Positions 34,101-45,077 are shown, counted from the stretch's first letter. The stretch: 64,000 bases of DNA from Theropithecus gelada (GCF_003255815.1 NC_037668.1:70574940-70638939); one strand, 5' to 3'. A program made the numbers and translations. The notes: generated by a model from the sequence alone, not told the origin.

Positions 34101-34673
34101 TATATTCTGTTGATTTGGGGTGGAGAGTTCTGTAGATGTCTATTAGGTCTGCTTGGTGCAGAGATGAGTTCAATTCCTGGATATCCTTGTTAACTTTCTG
34201 TCTCGTTGATCTGTCTAATGTTGACAGTGGAGTGTTGAAGTCTCCCATTATTATTGTATGGGAGTCTAAGTCTCTTTGTAAGTCTTTCAGGACTTGCTTT
34301 GTGAATCTGGGTGCTCCTGTATTGGGTGCGTATATATTTAGGATAGTTAGCTCTTCCTGTTGAATTGATCCCTTTACCATTATGTAATGGCCTTCTTTGT
34401 CTCTTTTGATCTTTGATGGTTTAAAGTCTGTTTTATCAGAGACTAGGATTGCAAGCCCTGCTTTTTTTGTTCTCCATTTGCATAGTAGATCTTCCTCCAT
34501 CCCTTTATTTTGAGCCTGTGTGTGTCTCTGCATGTGAGATGGGTCTCCTGAATACAGCAAACTGATGGGTCTTGACTCTTTATCCAGTTTGCCAGTCTGT
34601 GTCTTTTAATTGGACCATTTAGTCCATTTACATTTAAGGTTAATATTGTTATGTGTGAACTTGATCCTGTCAT
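31197..34673 (-). pseudogene. L1PA ORF2 (endonuclease/reverse transcriptase), frame-broken
   Basis: Starts MTGSSSHITILTLNVNGLNG at 34673. Endonuclease landmarks are IQETHLTCRDTH, TIIMGDFNTPLSTLDRS and SDHSAIKLEL (in 33025-34560). The RT catalytic loop LSLFADDMIVYLENP is intact within 32412-32876. The C-terminal part is in 31684-32415 and 31197-31706, ending with the CWWDCKLVQPLWKTVW region. Frames shift near 34500, 32880, 32414 and 31700, and a stop occurs at 33025 (LAN*IQ). The 511-codon piece is the longest open frame in the window, but it ends before the RT core. Confidence 0.93.
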
Positions 34674-34736
34674 TATGATATTAACTGGTTATTTTGCTCG
34701 TTAGTTGATGCAGTTTCTTCCTAGCATTGGTGGTCT

Positions 34737-35753
34737 CTACATTTTGACATGTTTTTGCAATGGCTGGTACCGGTTGTTCCTTTCCATGTTTAGTGCTTCC
34801 TTCAGGGTCCCTTGTAAGGCAGGCCTAGTGGTGACAAAATCTCTAAGCATTTGCTTATCTGTAAAGGATTTTATTTCTCCTTCACTTATGAAACTTAGTT
34901 TGGCTGGATATGAAATTCTGGGTTGAAAATTCTTTTCTTTAAGAATGTTGAATATTGGGCCCCACTCTCTTCTGGCTTGTAGAGTTTCTGCTGAGAGAGC
35001 TGCTCTTAGTCTGATGGGCTTCCCTTTGTGGATAACCCGACCTTTCTCTCTGGCTGCCCTTAACAGTTTTTCCTTCATTTCAACTTTGGTGAATCTGATA
35101 ATTATGTGTCTTGGAGTTACTCTTCTTGAGGAGTATCTTTGTGGCGTTCTCTGTATTTCCTGAATTTGAATGTTGGCCTGCCTTACTAGGTTGGGGAAGT
35201 TCTCCTGGATGATATCCTGAAGAGTGTTTTCCAACTTGGTTCCATTTTCCCCCTCACTTTCAGGCACCCCAATCAGACGTAGATTTGGTCTTTTCACATA
35301 ATCTCATACTTCTTGAAGGCTTTGTTCATTTCTTTTTCCTCTATTTTCTTTAGACTTCTCTTCTCACTTCATTTCATTCATTTGATCCTCAATCGCTGAC
35401 ACTCTTTCTTCCAGTTGATCGAGTCGGTTACTGAAGCTTGTGCATTTGTCACGTATTTCTCGTGTCATGGTTTTTATCTCTGTCAGTTCGTTTATGGCCT
35501 TCTCTGCATTGATTATTCTAGTTATCCATTCTTCCATTCTTTTTTCAAGATTTTTAGTTTCTTTGTGCTGGGTATGTAATTCCTCCTTTAGCTCTGAGAA
35601 GTTTGATGGACTGAAGCCTTCTTCTCTCAACTCATCGAAGTCATTCTCCGTCCAGCTTTGATCCATTGCTGGCGATGAGCTGCGTTCCTTTGGAGGGGGA
35701 GATGCGCTCTTATTTTTTGTATTTCCAGCTTTTCTGCCCTGCTTTTTCCCCAT
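34737..35753 (-). pseudogene. L1PA ORF1 (RNA-binding chaperone), broken
   Basis: ORF1p coats L1 RNA as a trimer. N-terminal part 35364-35753: MGKKQGRKAGNTKNKSASPP, then a heptad coiled coil (LEKRMEEWITRIINAEKAIN). C-terminal part 34737-35297: RNA-recognition and C-terminal domains (KRPNLRLIGVPESEGENGTK, RRVTPRHIIIRFTKVEMKEK). A stop/frameshift lies at about 35298-35363, between coiled coil and RRM. Normal length is about 338 residues, and the pieces add up to near that. Confidence 0.93.
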
Positions 35754-36796
35754 CTTTGTGGTTTTATCTGCCTTTGGTCTTTGATGATGGTGACGTACTG
35801 ATGGGGTTTTGGTGTGGGTGTCCTTCCTGTTTGTTAGTTTTCCTTCTAACAGTCAGGACCCTCAGCTGTAGGTCTGTTGGAGATTGCTTGAGGTCCACTC
35901 CAGACCCTGTTTGCCTGGGTATCAGCAGCAGAGGCTGCAGAAGATAGAATATTGCTGAATAGCGAGTGTACCTGTCTGATTTTTGCTTTGGAAGCTTCAT
36001 CTCAGGGGTGTACCCCGCTGTGTGAGGTGTGGGGTATCGGTCTGCCCCTAGTGGGGGATGTCTCCCAGTTAGGCTACTCAGGGGTCAGGGACCCACTTGA
36101 GCAGGCAGTCTGTCCATTCTCAGATCTCAGCCTCCAAGTTGGGAGATCCACTGCTCTCTTCAAAGCTGTCAGACAGGGTCGTTTGCGTCTGCAGAGGTTT
36201 CTGCTGCTTTTTTGTTTGTTTGTTTAGCTGTGCCCTGTCCCCAGAGGTGGAGTCCACAGAGACAGGCAGGCCTCCTTGAGCTGCTGTGGGCTTCACCCAG
36301 TTTGAGCTTCCCAGGGGCTTTGTTTACCTACTTAAGCCTCAGCAATGGTGGGCGCCCCTCCCCCAGCCTCACTGTTGCCTTGCCTTTAGATAGCAGACTA
36401 CTGTGCTAGCAACGAGGGAGGCTCCATGGGCATGGGACCCTCCTGGCCAGGTGTGGGATATAATCTCCTGGTGTGCTGTTTGCTAAGACCCTTGGTAAAG
36501 CACAGTATTGGGATGGGAGTTACCCGATTTTCCAGGTGTTGTGTGTCTCAGTTCCCCTGGCTAGGAAAAGGGATTCCCTTCCCCCTTGCACTTCCCAGGT
36601 GAAGCGATGCCTCGCCCTGCTTCAGCTCTCGCTGGTCGGGCTGCAGCAGCTGACCAGCACCGATTGTCCAGCACTCCCTAGTGAGATGAACCCAGTACCT
36701 CAGTTGAAAATGCAGAAATCACCCGTCTTCTGTGTTGCTGCCGCTGGGAGCTGGAGACTGGAGCTGTTCCTATTCGGCCATCTTGCTCCACTCCTC
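35754..36796 (-). promoter_or_regulatory. L1PA 5'UTR (internal promoter region)
   Basis: GC-richer than the ORFs and ends at the L1 start containing the YY1-type core CAAGATGGCCG (reverse of 36776-36790). In the family this region drives L1 transcription and an antisense transcript. Function here is inferred from family knowledge only. Confidence 0.8.
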
Positions 36797-37384
36797 GTTG
36801 TTGGTAACTTTCTAATTACCACTTTAATCTTGCTGCTTGTTATTGGTCTGTTCAGGGTATCTAATTCTTTCTGATTTAGCTAGGAGGGTTGTATTTTTCC
36901 AGGAATTTATCCATCTCTTCTAGGTTTTCTAGTTTATGTGCATAAAGGTGTTCATAGTAGCCTTGAATGATCTTTTGTATTTCTGTGGTGTCAGTTGTAG
37001 TATCTCCCATTTCATTTCTTATTGAGGTTGTTTGGATTTTCTCTCTTCTTTTCTTGGTTAATCTTGCTAATGATCTGTCAATTTTATTTATCTTTTCAAA
37101 GAACCATTTTCTTGTTTCATTTATCTTTTGTATTTTTTTTGTTTCAATTTCATTTAATTCTGCTCTGATCTTGGTTATTTCCTTTCTTCTACTGAATTTG
37201 GGTTTGGTTTGTTCTTGTTTCTCTAGTTCCTTGAAGTGTGACCTTAGAATGTCAGTTTGTGCTCTTTCAGTCTTTTTGATGTAGGCATTTCGGGCTATGA
37301 ACTTTCCTCTTAGCACTGCCTTTACTGTATCCCAGAGGTTTTAATAGGTTGTGTCATTATTGTTGTTCAGTTCAAAGAATTTTT

Positions 37385-37684
37385 TTTTTTTTTTTTTTTT
37401 TTGAGATGGAGTCTCGCTCTGTCACCCAGGCTGGAGTGCAGTGGCCGGATCTCAGCTCACTGCAAGCTCTGCCTCCCGGGTTTACACCATTCTCCTGCCT
37501 CAGCCTCCCCAGTAGCTGGGACTACAGGCGCCCACCACCTCGCCCGGCTAGTTTTTTGTATTTTTTAGTAGAGAGGGGGTTTCACCGTGTTAGCCAGGAT
37601 GGTCTCGATCTCCTGACCTCGTGATCCGCCCGTCTCGGCCTCCCAAAGTGCTGGGATTACAGGCTTGAGCCACCGCGCCCGGCC
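37385..37684 (-). mobile_element. AluYR-type (Old World monkey) element in L1PB
   Basis: Perfect target duplication CAGTTCAAAGAATTTT at 37368-37383 and 37685-37700. GGCCGGATCTCAGC, CTCGCCCGGCTAGTTTTTTG and CAGGCTTGAGCCACCGC are present. Confidence 0.97.
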
Positions 37685-38579
37685 CAGTTCAAAGAATTTT
37701 TAAATTTCCATCTTGATTTTGTTTCTGACCCAGTGATCATTCAGGAGCAGTGTATTTAATTTCAATGTATTTGCATGGTTTTGAAGGTTTCTTTAGGAAA
37801 TGATTTCCAGTTTTATTCCACTGTGGTCTGAGAGAGTGCTTAATATAATTTCAATTTTCTTAAATTTATTGAGGCTCCTTTTGTGGCCTATTATATGGTC
37901 TATCTTGGAGAAAGGTCCATGCACTGTTGTATAGGATGTGTATTCTGGGGTTGTTGGATGGAAAATTCTGTATATATCTGTTAAGTACATTTGTTCCAAG
38001 GTATAGTTTAAATTCATTGATTTTTTGTTGACTTTCTGTCTTGACCTATCTAGTGCTGTCAGTGGAGTATTGAAGGCCCCTACTATTATTGTGTTGGTGT
38101 CTATCTCATTTCTTAGGTCTATTAGTAATTGTTTTACAAATTTGGGAGCCCCAGTGTTAGGTGCATATATGTTTAGAATTATGATATTTTCCTGTTGGAT
38201 AAGGCTTTTTACCATTATATAATGTCTCTCTTTGTCTTTTTTAAACTGCTGTTGCTTTAAAGTTTGTTTTGTCTGACATAAGAATAGCTACCCCTGCTCG
38301 CTTTTGGTGTCCATTTGCATGAAATGCCTTTTTCCACCCATTTACTTTAAGTTTATGTGAGTCCTTATATGTTAGGTGAGTCTCTTGAAGGTAGCAGATA
38401 CTTGGTTGGTTAATTCTTATCCATTCTGCAGTTCTGTATCTTTTAAGTGGAGCATTTAGGCCATTTACATTCAATATTAGTATTGCGATGTGAGGTACCA
38501 TTCCATTCATCATGCTATTTGTTGCCTGTGTACCTTCTTGTTGTTGTTTTATAGGTCCTGTGAGATTTATGCTTTAAAG

Positions 38580-39490
38580 AGGTTTTGTTTTCATGTGTTT
38601 CCAGGATTTTTTTCAAGATTTAGAGCTCCTTTGAGCAGTTCTTGTAGTGGTGGCTTGGTAATGGCAAATTCTCTCAGCATTTGTCTAAAAAAGACTGTAT
38701 CTATCCTTCTGTATGGTGCTTAGTTTTGCTGGATACAAAATTCTTGGCTGATAAGTGTTTTGTTTGAGGAGGCTGAAGATAGGGCCCCAATCCTTTCTAA
38801 CTTATAGGGTTTCTGCTGAGAAATCTGCTGTTAATCTGATAAGTTTTCCTTTATAGGTTACCTGGTGCTTTTGTCTCACAGCTCTTAGGATTTTTTCCTT
38901 CATCTTAACTTTAGATAACCTGATGACAATGTGCCCAGGTGACGATATTTTTGCAATGAACTTCCCAGTTGTTCTTCGCACTTCCTGTATTTGGATGTCT
39001 AGGTCTTTAGCAAGGCTGGGGAAGTTTTCCTTGATTATTCCCTCAAATATGTTTTCCAAACTTTTAGATTTCTCTTCTTCCTCAGGAACACCAACTATTC
39101 TTAGGTTTGGTGGTTTAACATAATCCCAGACTTCTTGAAGGCTTTATTCATGTTTTCTTATTCTTTTTTCTTTGCCTTTGTTGGATTGGATTAATTTGAA
39201 GAACTTGTCTTTGAGCTCTGAATTTCTTTCTTCTACTTGTTCAATTTTATTGCTGAGACTTTACAGAGCATTTTGCATTTCTCTAAGTGTGTCCAACGTT
39301 TCCTGAAGTTTTGATTGTTTTTTCTTTATGCTATCTATTTTCTTGAATATTTCTGTCTTCATTTCTTGTATTGTTTTTTTGGATTTCCTTGCATAGGGCT
39401 TCACCTTTCTCTAGTGCCTCCCTGATTAGCTTAATAACTAACCTCCTGAATTCTTTTTCAGGTAAATCAAGGATTTCTTTTTGGTTTGGA
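38580..39490 (-). pseudogene. L1PB-like ORF1 remnant
   Basis: The piece 38802-39059 contains NIFEGIIKENFPSLAKDLDI, IQEVRRTTGKFIAKISSPGH and VIRLSKVKMKEKILRAVRQK, the RRM/C-terminal region of L1 ORF1p. The coiled-coil part (39180-39490) is in other frames with stops. Confidence 0.85.
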
Positions 39491-40945
39491 TTCATTGCTG
39501 GTGAGCTAGTGTGACTTTTGGGGGGTATTTAAGAGTCTTGTTTTGTCATATTATCAGGGTTGCTTTTATGGTTCCTTCTCATTTGGGTAGGCTCTGTCAA
39601 AGGGAAGGTCTAGGGCTAGAGGCAGTTGTTCAGATTCTTTTGTCCAATGGGGTGTTCCTTTGATGTAGTACTCTCCCCGCTTCCGTATGGATGTGGTTTC
39701 CTGAGAGCCGAGCTGTAGTGATTGTCATCTCTCTTCTGGGTCTAGTCACCCAGCAAGTCTACCAGGCTCTGTGGTAATACCAGGAGTTGTCTTCACAGAG
39801 TCCTGTGATGTGAACCATCTTTGGGTCTCTCAGCTCTGGATACAGCTCCTGTTCCAGTGGAGGTGGCAGGGTGGTGAAATAGACTGTGAGGGTTCTTAGC
39901 TTTTGTGGCTTAATGCTCTATTTTTGTGCTGGCTGGCCTTCTGCTGGGAGGTGGTGCTTTCTAGAGAGCATCAGCTGTGGTAGTATGAAGAGGAACTGGT
40001 GGTGGGTGGGGCCCTAGAACTCTCAAGAGTATATGTCCTTTGTCTTCAGCTACCAGGGTGGGTAGGGAAGGACCATCAGGTGCAGGCAGGGCTAGGGATG
40101 TCTGAGCTCAGACTCTCCTTGGGAGGGTTTTGCTGTGGCTTCTGTGTGGGATGGGAGTGAGGTTCCCAGGTCAATGGAGCTATGTTCCTAGGAGGATTAT
40201 GGCTGCCTCTGCTGAGTCACGCAGGTTGTCCGGGAAGTGGGGGAAAGCGCAGTCACAAGCCTCATCCAGCTCCCACACAATCCAAAGGGCCGGTCTCACT
40301 CCCACTATGCCCCGCTAATGGCACTGAGTCTGTTTCCAGGCAATGGGTAAGCAGGGCTGGGAACTTGCCCCAGGCTACCTGCCTCCCAGGTGTGAAAGAA
40401 AAGGGCTTGAGTTCTTCCCAAACCCGTGGAGTCTGCAAGCAGGATTCACACCCTCCCCCAAGTTCTGGTCAGGAGGCTTCTCAAATGCTTCAAATTGTTA
40501 CAAAGTGCATCTGGAGACTTTCTTCTCTCCGTGGCATTTTTTCCTGCACCTCTGGCCACCCTCTCAAACAAGTCCTGTGATGCCAGGCAGGAATGGCCTG
40601 CTTAGGGACTCAGCGAGCTCCCAGGGCCTTTCCCACTGCTTCTTCTACCCCTGTATTTCACTCGGCTCTCTAAATTGACTCAGCTCCAGGTAAGGTCGAA
40701 ATCCTCTCCCAAAAACTAGATCTTTGGTTTCCTTAGTGGCGGCATGTGTTCAAAAGCAGAGGGTCTCCCTTTCCCACTTCCGCAGTTTGGGCACTCACAG
40801 TATTTGGGGTGTCTCCCAGGTCCTGCAGGAGCAGTTCACTTCCTTCAGAGGGTCTGTGGGTCCTCACAGGATTCCTGACTTATTCCTGCAGTCGTTCTGG
40901 AGCTAAAATTCACCATGCGAGCCTCCACATGCTGCTCTGTCCATC
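39491..40945 (-). promoter_or_regulatory. L1PB-like 5'UTR
   Basis: About 1.45 kb, GC-richer than its surroundings, upstream of ORF1 on the minus strand. Ends near ATTCACCATGCGAGCCTCCAC (about 40910). Several 60-130-codon plus-strand frames (40130-41000) lie in it but show no protein-family features. Confidence 0.7.
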
Positions 40946-41404
40946 AGAGTCAGAGTTGCAATCTAGTCCTGCCTCCTCAGTGATGAACTTGACTGGTTAG
41001 GCATATTGACAGGTATAAAATGAAAAAAGAATATATGAAATTTAGAAATTCAGTTTAAAATTCTAATATAATTATGTTGTATAAGCTTATAAGTGAGACT
41101 GTTTAAAAGAGTTTAGATAGTTCTACCTGAGTTACTTGAACAATAATAAAAGATCCCCTTAAACTGAATTATTATTTTATATAAGCTCAGTTTATAAGTA
41201 TACTATTCTATCTGTAAATCTATATAATAGATTACATATAATAGACTTACAGATAGAATAGTATACTTATGAACTGAATTTTAAGACTTAAATAAACCTA
41301 GGTATTGAGTTTTAAATTAATAAATTAAATATTAACTTAAAACCTAAGCTGCTGTAAGTAGTCTTTTTGTGTTCACAGAATCTGCCCTCAGACATGAAAA
41401 AAAA
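40946..41404. other. AT-rich unassigned sequence around a palindrome
   Basis: No gene. Contains the hairpin at 41188-41276; the rest is A/T-rich without recognised repeats. Confidence 0.4.
41188..41276. repeat. AT-rich palindrome (36-bp arms, 17-bp loop)
   Basis: Left arm 41188-41223 and right arm 41241-41276 are reverse complements with about 2 mismatches. Both contain TAAGTATACTATTCTATCTG or its complement. The arms are almost pure A/T. It resembles a small palindromic AT-rich repeat able to form a hairpin or cruciform. Confidence 0.92.
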
Positions 41405-41545
41405 AAATTACATGACACTATTGTTATCTACATTTAACAGATGAAGAAACTAACACTCAGAAAGGTTAAGAAGCCAGAGTCAGCTCCATGAATGTCTGGC
41501 TCTAAAACCTGTGTCCCCACTTAACATATGGCTTCCTTAACTGAC
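41405..41545 (+). mobile_element. MIR element
   Basis: TTTAACAGATGAAGAAACTA, CACTCAGAAAGGTTAAGAAG and CTGGCTCTAAAACCTGTGTC follow the MIR core order. Confidence 0.78.
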
Positions 41546-42510
41546 CAACTCCCTAAAGAGCAAGGTGACTTGGGAACAATTAAATAAAATGTTTTGAAGT
41601 AACTTTACCAAGGTCTGATTATATGTATTATAGATTGATTTTATAGCTAAGCAGTCAATTTCAGCTTAAGAAAAGAGCATTTTTTGGCTCACGTAGCTGA
41701 AAAGTTTGACTTCAGACATGGTAGCGTCAGAAATGGTAGTTACCCATTCAGAGACAGGCTTTCTTTCCCTTTGTGCTACAAGACAGCTGGAGCTATCCCT
41801 CTGGGCTAAAGTACGGCTAAAACATGGACTGCCTCTCTTCTAATTGTTCTCACAAAAGAATCATTTCATCTCACTGATATGAGTAGGTCATGGGTCCATT
41901 CTGGAACTGATCACTGTGACCAGGGGAAGGTGATGCTTTAATGGTCATGCCTGGGGTCAGAAATTGACCCTTGGAGTTTGGGGTGGAGTTAACTATTCCA
42001 TAAACATATGGACTGAGAGTAGGGAAGGAGCGACCTTCCTTGAAAAGGGTGATTGGATGGCAGGCAGCCAAAATAGATGCCCACTATAGGGGGCAACTTT
42101 ACCTCTCTTACTTTAAAGTTCTTTGTAGTACCTCACTATATCATTCATATTTACTGCTGACATTTCTCTTTCTTTTGGCCAAGAATCATGATACTACACT
42201 ATAACTTAATTGAGCGTCATTTATTTCTCCTGTGACTGCATGTCAAAGGCAAGGGATATCTGTATTGCTTTTCTTCAGTGACCTACGTAAATGCTTGTCT
42301 AAATGAAAAAAACCTAGATTACAGGAGACTGGGTTTGTTACGTAAGAGAAGAAATGTTGGAAAAGTGTTTTTAGGGAATTGTAGGTGGCAGCTCTGTAGT
42401 GTAAGGAGGAAAAGTCAAATTCACTAAACGCTTATTGATAACTTTCTTTGTGTTAGGCTGATCTGTCTTGGGGACAGTGTTCCAGTGGCCTTCAAAGAGC
42501 AACCAGTCTG
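41546..42510. other. Unassigned sequence, partly an ancient repeat
   Basis: About 41680-42090 (GGCTCACGTAGCTGAAAAG, TCACTGTGACCAGGGGAAGG, CATATGGACTGAGAGTAGGG) has the look of an old dispersed mammalian repeat I cannot name. No gene elsewhere. Confidence 0.4.
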
Positions 42511-42676
42511 AGCCAGGTGTGGTGACTTGCACCTGTAGTCCCAGCTGCTTGGGAGGCTGAGGTGTGAGGATTTCTTGAGCCTGGGAGGCTGAGGCTGCAG
42601 TGAGCCATGATTGTGCCATGCATTCCAGCCTGGGTGGCAGAGCAAGACCCTGTCTTAAAAACAAACAAAAAACGAA
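42511..42676 (+). mobile_element. Free right Alu monomer (FRAM-like)
   Basis: A single Alu right arm: GCCAGGTGTGGTGACTTGCAC to GCAAGACCCTGTC plus an AAACAAAC tail. Its own imperfect target duplication GAGCAACCAGTCT (42498-42510) and GAGTAACTAGTCT (42677-42689) shows that it inserted as a monomer. Confidence 0.85.
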
Positions 42677-42689
42677 GAGTAACTAGTCT

Positions 42690-43434
42690 AGAGGAAGAGA
42701 CTGGATGAAGGGTATTGGTTACTGTGATTTGGTTTTGGCCTAGATCTAGGTTATTATGGATTGCATAGAGCTTTGGTAATAGACTGAGTCCTGGAGAAGG
42801 TTTGGGTTGCCATGTATGATGTTGGTTGGGTTTAAGGTTCTTATTTTTCATTTATTGAGCATCCCTGTCAGATTCTTGACACCCAGAGCCTGGGGCATGG
42901 GAATGAGCAGGTAAGAAGACTCCCAGGATAGGCCCCGGTCTTGATTCAGGGTTACACCCATTACTCTGTTAACAATGTCAGGAACCTAGCTAAAAATAGA
43001 GATTGAGATACCCACCAAAGCACAGACATAGGGGCAGACTGGGATAAAGCAGAGACCCACGCTGCCAGGCACCCAGTGAAACAGTGCATTTTCCCAAAGA
43101 CAGCATGACTGCTGAGATGGAAGCATTACTGCCCAGTTCCAGAGGGAGGCTGTGAAGGGTGTCTGGGCTTCAGACTCAGTTTAGTAGAATTGCGCATACT
43201 TTTTACTTTGGCTGTGCAGAGGAAAGACATCTATAAAACATTGCACTCATTTGGAAAACCTGACTGTGGTCATTTTGAAGCCAAGGCTTGCTTAGAAAGT
43301 GTGGAAATTGATAAAGTAAAGGAAATTGATAAAGTAAAGATCTGTGCAAGGGTTTCCTCTGCCTAATCCTCCCACCTTCCCCATTCAAACCTAAACTCAA
43401 GCCTGCTGCTCTCCAGCCTAGCGTTGCTCTTGCC
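42690..43434. other. Unassigned sequence before the ATP6V1E1 retrocopy
   Basis: No gene. A short tandem GGAAATTGATAAAGTAAA duplication sits at about 43303-43337. The last 60-90 bases may be the retrocopy's 5'UTR. Confidence 0.4.
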
Positions 43435-44680
43435 ATGGCTCTCAGCGATGCTGACATGCAAAAGCAGGTAAAGCATATGATGGCTTTCATTGAACAAGAA
43501 GCCAATTAGAAAGCAGAAGAAATAGATGCAAAGGCAGAAGAAGAGTTCAACATAGAGAAAGGTCGGCTTGTGCAAACCCAAAGACTAAAGATTATGGAAT
43601 ACTATGAGAAGAAAGAGAAACACATTGAGCAGCAGAAGAAAATTCAGATGTCCAATCTGATGAATCAAGCAAGGCTCAAAATCCTCAGAGCGAGAGATGA
43701 CCTTATCACAGACTTACTAAATGAAGCAAAACGGAGACTCAGCAAGGTAGTGAAAGATACAACCAGGTACCAAGTGCTGCTAGATGGACTGGTTCTCCAG
43801 GGTTTAGTACCAGTTGCTGGAGCACCAAATGATTGTTCGTTGCAGGAAACAAGACTTCCCTCTGGTAAAGGCTGCGGTGCAAAAGGCAATCCCTATGTAC
43901 AAAATTGCCACCAAAAACAATGTTGATGTCCAAATGGACCAGGAGTCCTACCTGCCGGAGGACATAGCTGGTGGAGTTGAGATCTATAATGGGGATCATA
44001 AAATAAAGGTTTCCAACACCCCAAAAAGCCAGCTGGATCTCATAGCCCAGCAGATGATGCCAGAAGTCCGGGGAGCCTTGTTTGGTGCAAATGCCAGTAG
44101 GAAGTTTTAGGACTAAGCCTCAGGAGGTGGAGCTCGTTCTCGGCTCTCCTGCTGTGATGTGGAAGATTCTGATATTTGAAGAAATACGAATGTTTCTGTA
44201 GCTTCCTCTTTACTGCCCCCATATTGCTCTGTATTTATCAGTGATGCCCCCTGTCACTAACACCTTGCCTAATTGTTCACAGTGGCGGAAGGCTTCATGT
44301 AATATGATCAGGACCCACCTCTAGTTCATCTGAAAGTAACACAGCATCCGTTTGGCTCTGCAGCACTAGGGGAGGGGGCAGATGGTGGCTTCATGGGCTT
44401 CCTGGGTCTCCGCTCTCCGTCTGGCCTAGAGGTGATGTGTTTGGTATTCTCAGCCCTGCAGTTCCCACTGTGGAGGCTTAAGGCACATGTGGCACACCAC
44501 TCCTTCCAGCAGTTGTTGCTTCACTGTTACCTGTTTAGGCCTAGAAGTTTTCTCTCACCTGTACATGTGATTTAAAATCTAAGTCCTGAATATGCTTTAT
44601 TTATTAAAAGAGTTATGTGGATTTTTTAAAAATGTGGAAATTACGTTCATGTTATACTGTCAACAAAGATACAATTTTTT
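43435..44680 (+). pseudogene. ATP6V1E1: ATP6V1E1 (V-ATPase subunit E1) processed pseudogene
   Basis: Subunit E is a peripheral-stalk part of the vacuolar proton pump. An intronless copy covers the whole reading frame (43435-44110) and a long 3'UTR to about 44680, ending in an A-rich stretch. Starts MALSDADMQKQVKHMMAFIE. Codon 25 is a stop (TAG, 43507-43509). KAEEEFNIEKGRLVQTQRLK and NQARLKILRARDDLITDLL follow. A +1 insertion near 43806 shifts the frame, which continues in 43814-44110 (MIVRCRKQDFPLVKAAVQKA, YLPEDIAGGVEIYNGD, MPEVRGALFGANASRKF). A TAG at 44108-44110 comes two codons before the parental stop. Inactive. Confidence 0.95.
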
Positions 44681-45012
44681 TAAAAAAAGAAATAAAAAGA
44701 GAAGAAGTAGAATTTAAAAAATCTTTTTAAGTGAAAGTATGGGAATATAGGAGCAGAGCTGGAAGAGGAGCCATGCAGACCCCAGGAAAGAACAGCTCAT
44801 GTTCCCTTTCCCTCCTACCTCCCTGGAGGCAGGAGCTAATAAGGGAAGATAGCCTCTGTGACACTCCTTTCTCAGTGTATGTGGGTCTGAGATAAAGGTG
44901 GAGGGGGACTTCTTCTGGGAGTGAAGAGGGAGTAGCCTACCCTCCTGGACAAACACAAACCCTGATGTTGTTATATCTGGGCTGAGGACAGCTGTCCATT
45001 TCTCACCACTTC
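44681..45012. other. Unassigned sequence
   Basis: A-rich at its start (possible retrocopy tail), otherwise no gene or repeat that I recognise. Confidence 0.4.
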
Positions 45013-45018
45013 TGTTAC

Positions 45019-45077
45019 GGTTTTCAAGAGAAACAGAACAAATATATAATCTATTTGTTCTGTTTCTCTTGAGAACC
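45019..45077. repeat. Palindrome at LTR end (26-bp arms)
   Basis: Arms 45019-45044 and 45052-45077 are reverse complements with one mismatch, and both contain the MLT2 terminal motif (CAAGAGAAACAGAACAAATA). The 7-bp loop is TATAATC. It is an inverted duplication of the LTR terminus. Confidence 0.93.

Larger units (their letters stand above)
30307..36796 (-). mobile_element. Full-length L1PA-like element nested in L1PB
   Basis: Complete minus-strand L1: poly-T (30303-30319), 3'UTR, ORF2 (31197-34673), 63-bp spacer, ORF1 (34737-35753) and a 1-kb 5'UTR ending at the canonical start, read in reverse as CTATTCGGCCATCTTGCTCC (36772-36791). Target duplication GTTGTTGTTAACTTT (30292-30306) and GTTGTTGGTAACTTT (36797-36811), one mismatch. 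Mid-age L1PA. Both ORFs are broken, so it is not autonomous. The 5'UTR of L1PA elements can hold an antisense promoter, which here would fire on the plus strand toward 37000; no direct evidence of use. Confidence 0.95.
28400..38513 (-). pseudogene. L1PB-like ORF2 remnant (interrupted)
   Basis: ORF2 of L1 encodes endonuclease and reverse transcriptase for target-primed insertion. From N to C terminus the pieces are 38241-38513 (ILNVNGLNAPLKRYR, QETHLTYKD), 37793-38215 (endonuclease), 36876-37316 (linker), 30044-30232 and 29717-30004 (RT) and 28649-28849 (C-terminal KLDLHISPYTKINPRWIKDL). The RT frame has a stop in the LAN*IQ codon, the same codon that is stopped in the nested L1PA. Two elements split it. 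Confidence 0.85.
27626..40945 (-). mobile_element. Full-length older L1 (L1PB-like), split by L1PA and Alu
   Basis: Minus-strand L1 with 3'UTR (27626-28400), ORF2 (to 38513, interrupted), ORF1 (about 38580-39490) and a GC-rich 5'UTR (39491-40945). Subtracting the L1PA (30307-36796) and Alu (37385-37684) leaves about 6.5 kb, the length of a complete L1. ORF pieces carry endonuclease text (NIYAPNTGAPKFVKQLL; GAFNTPLTALDRS with the catalytic Asp of GDFN changed to Ala) and RT text (GFISGMQGWFNIGRSINVIH). Stops and frameshifts throughout mean that it is inactive. Confidence 0.9.

Noticed and set aside
33025..34560. 511-codon open frame as a functional protein
   Set aside because: It is the endonuclease/linker part of L1PA ORF2, shifted out of frame from its start and stopped before the RT catalytic core.
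30307..36796. Retrotransposition-competent L1
   Set aside because: ORF1 is split and ORF2 has at least four frame changes and a stop, so it cannot act autonomously.
40130..41000. Plus-strand frames of 60-132 codons
   Set aside because: Antisense shadows in the L1PB 5'UTR; no domains.
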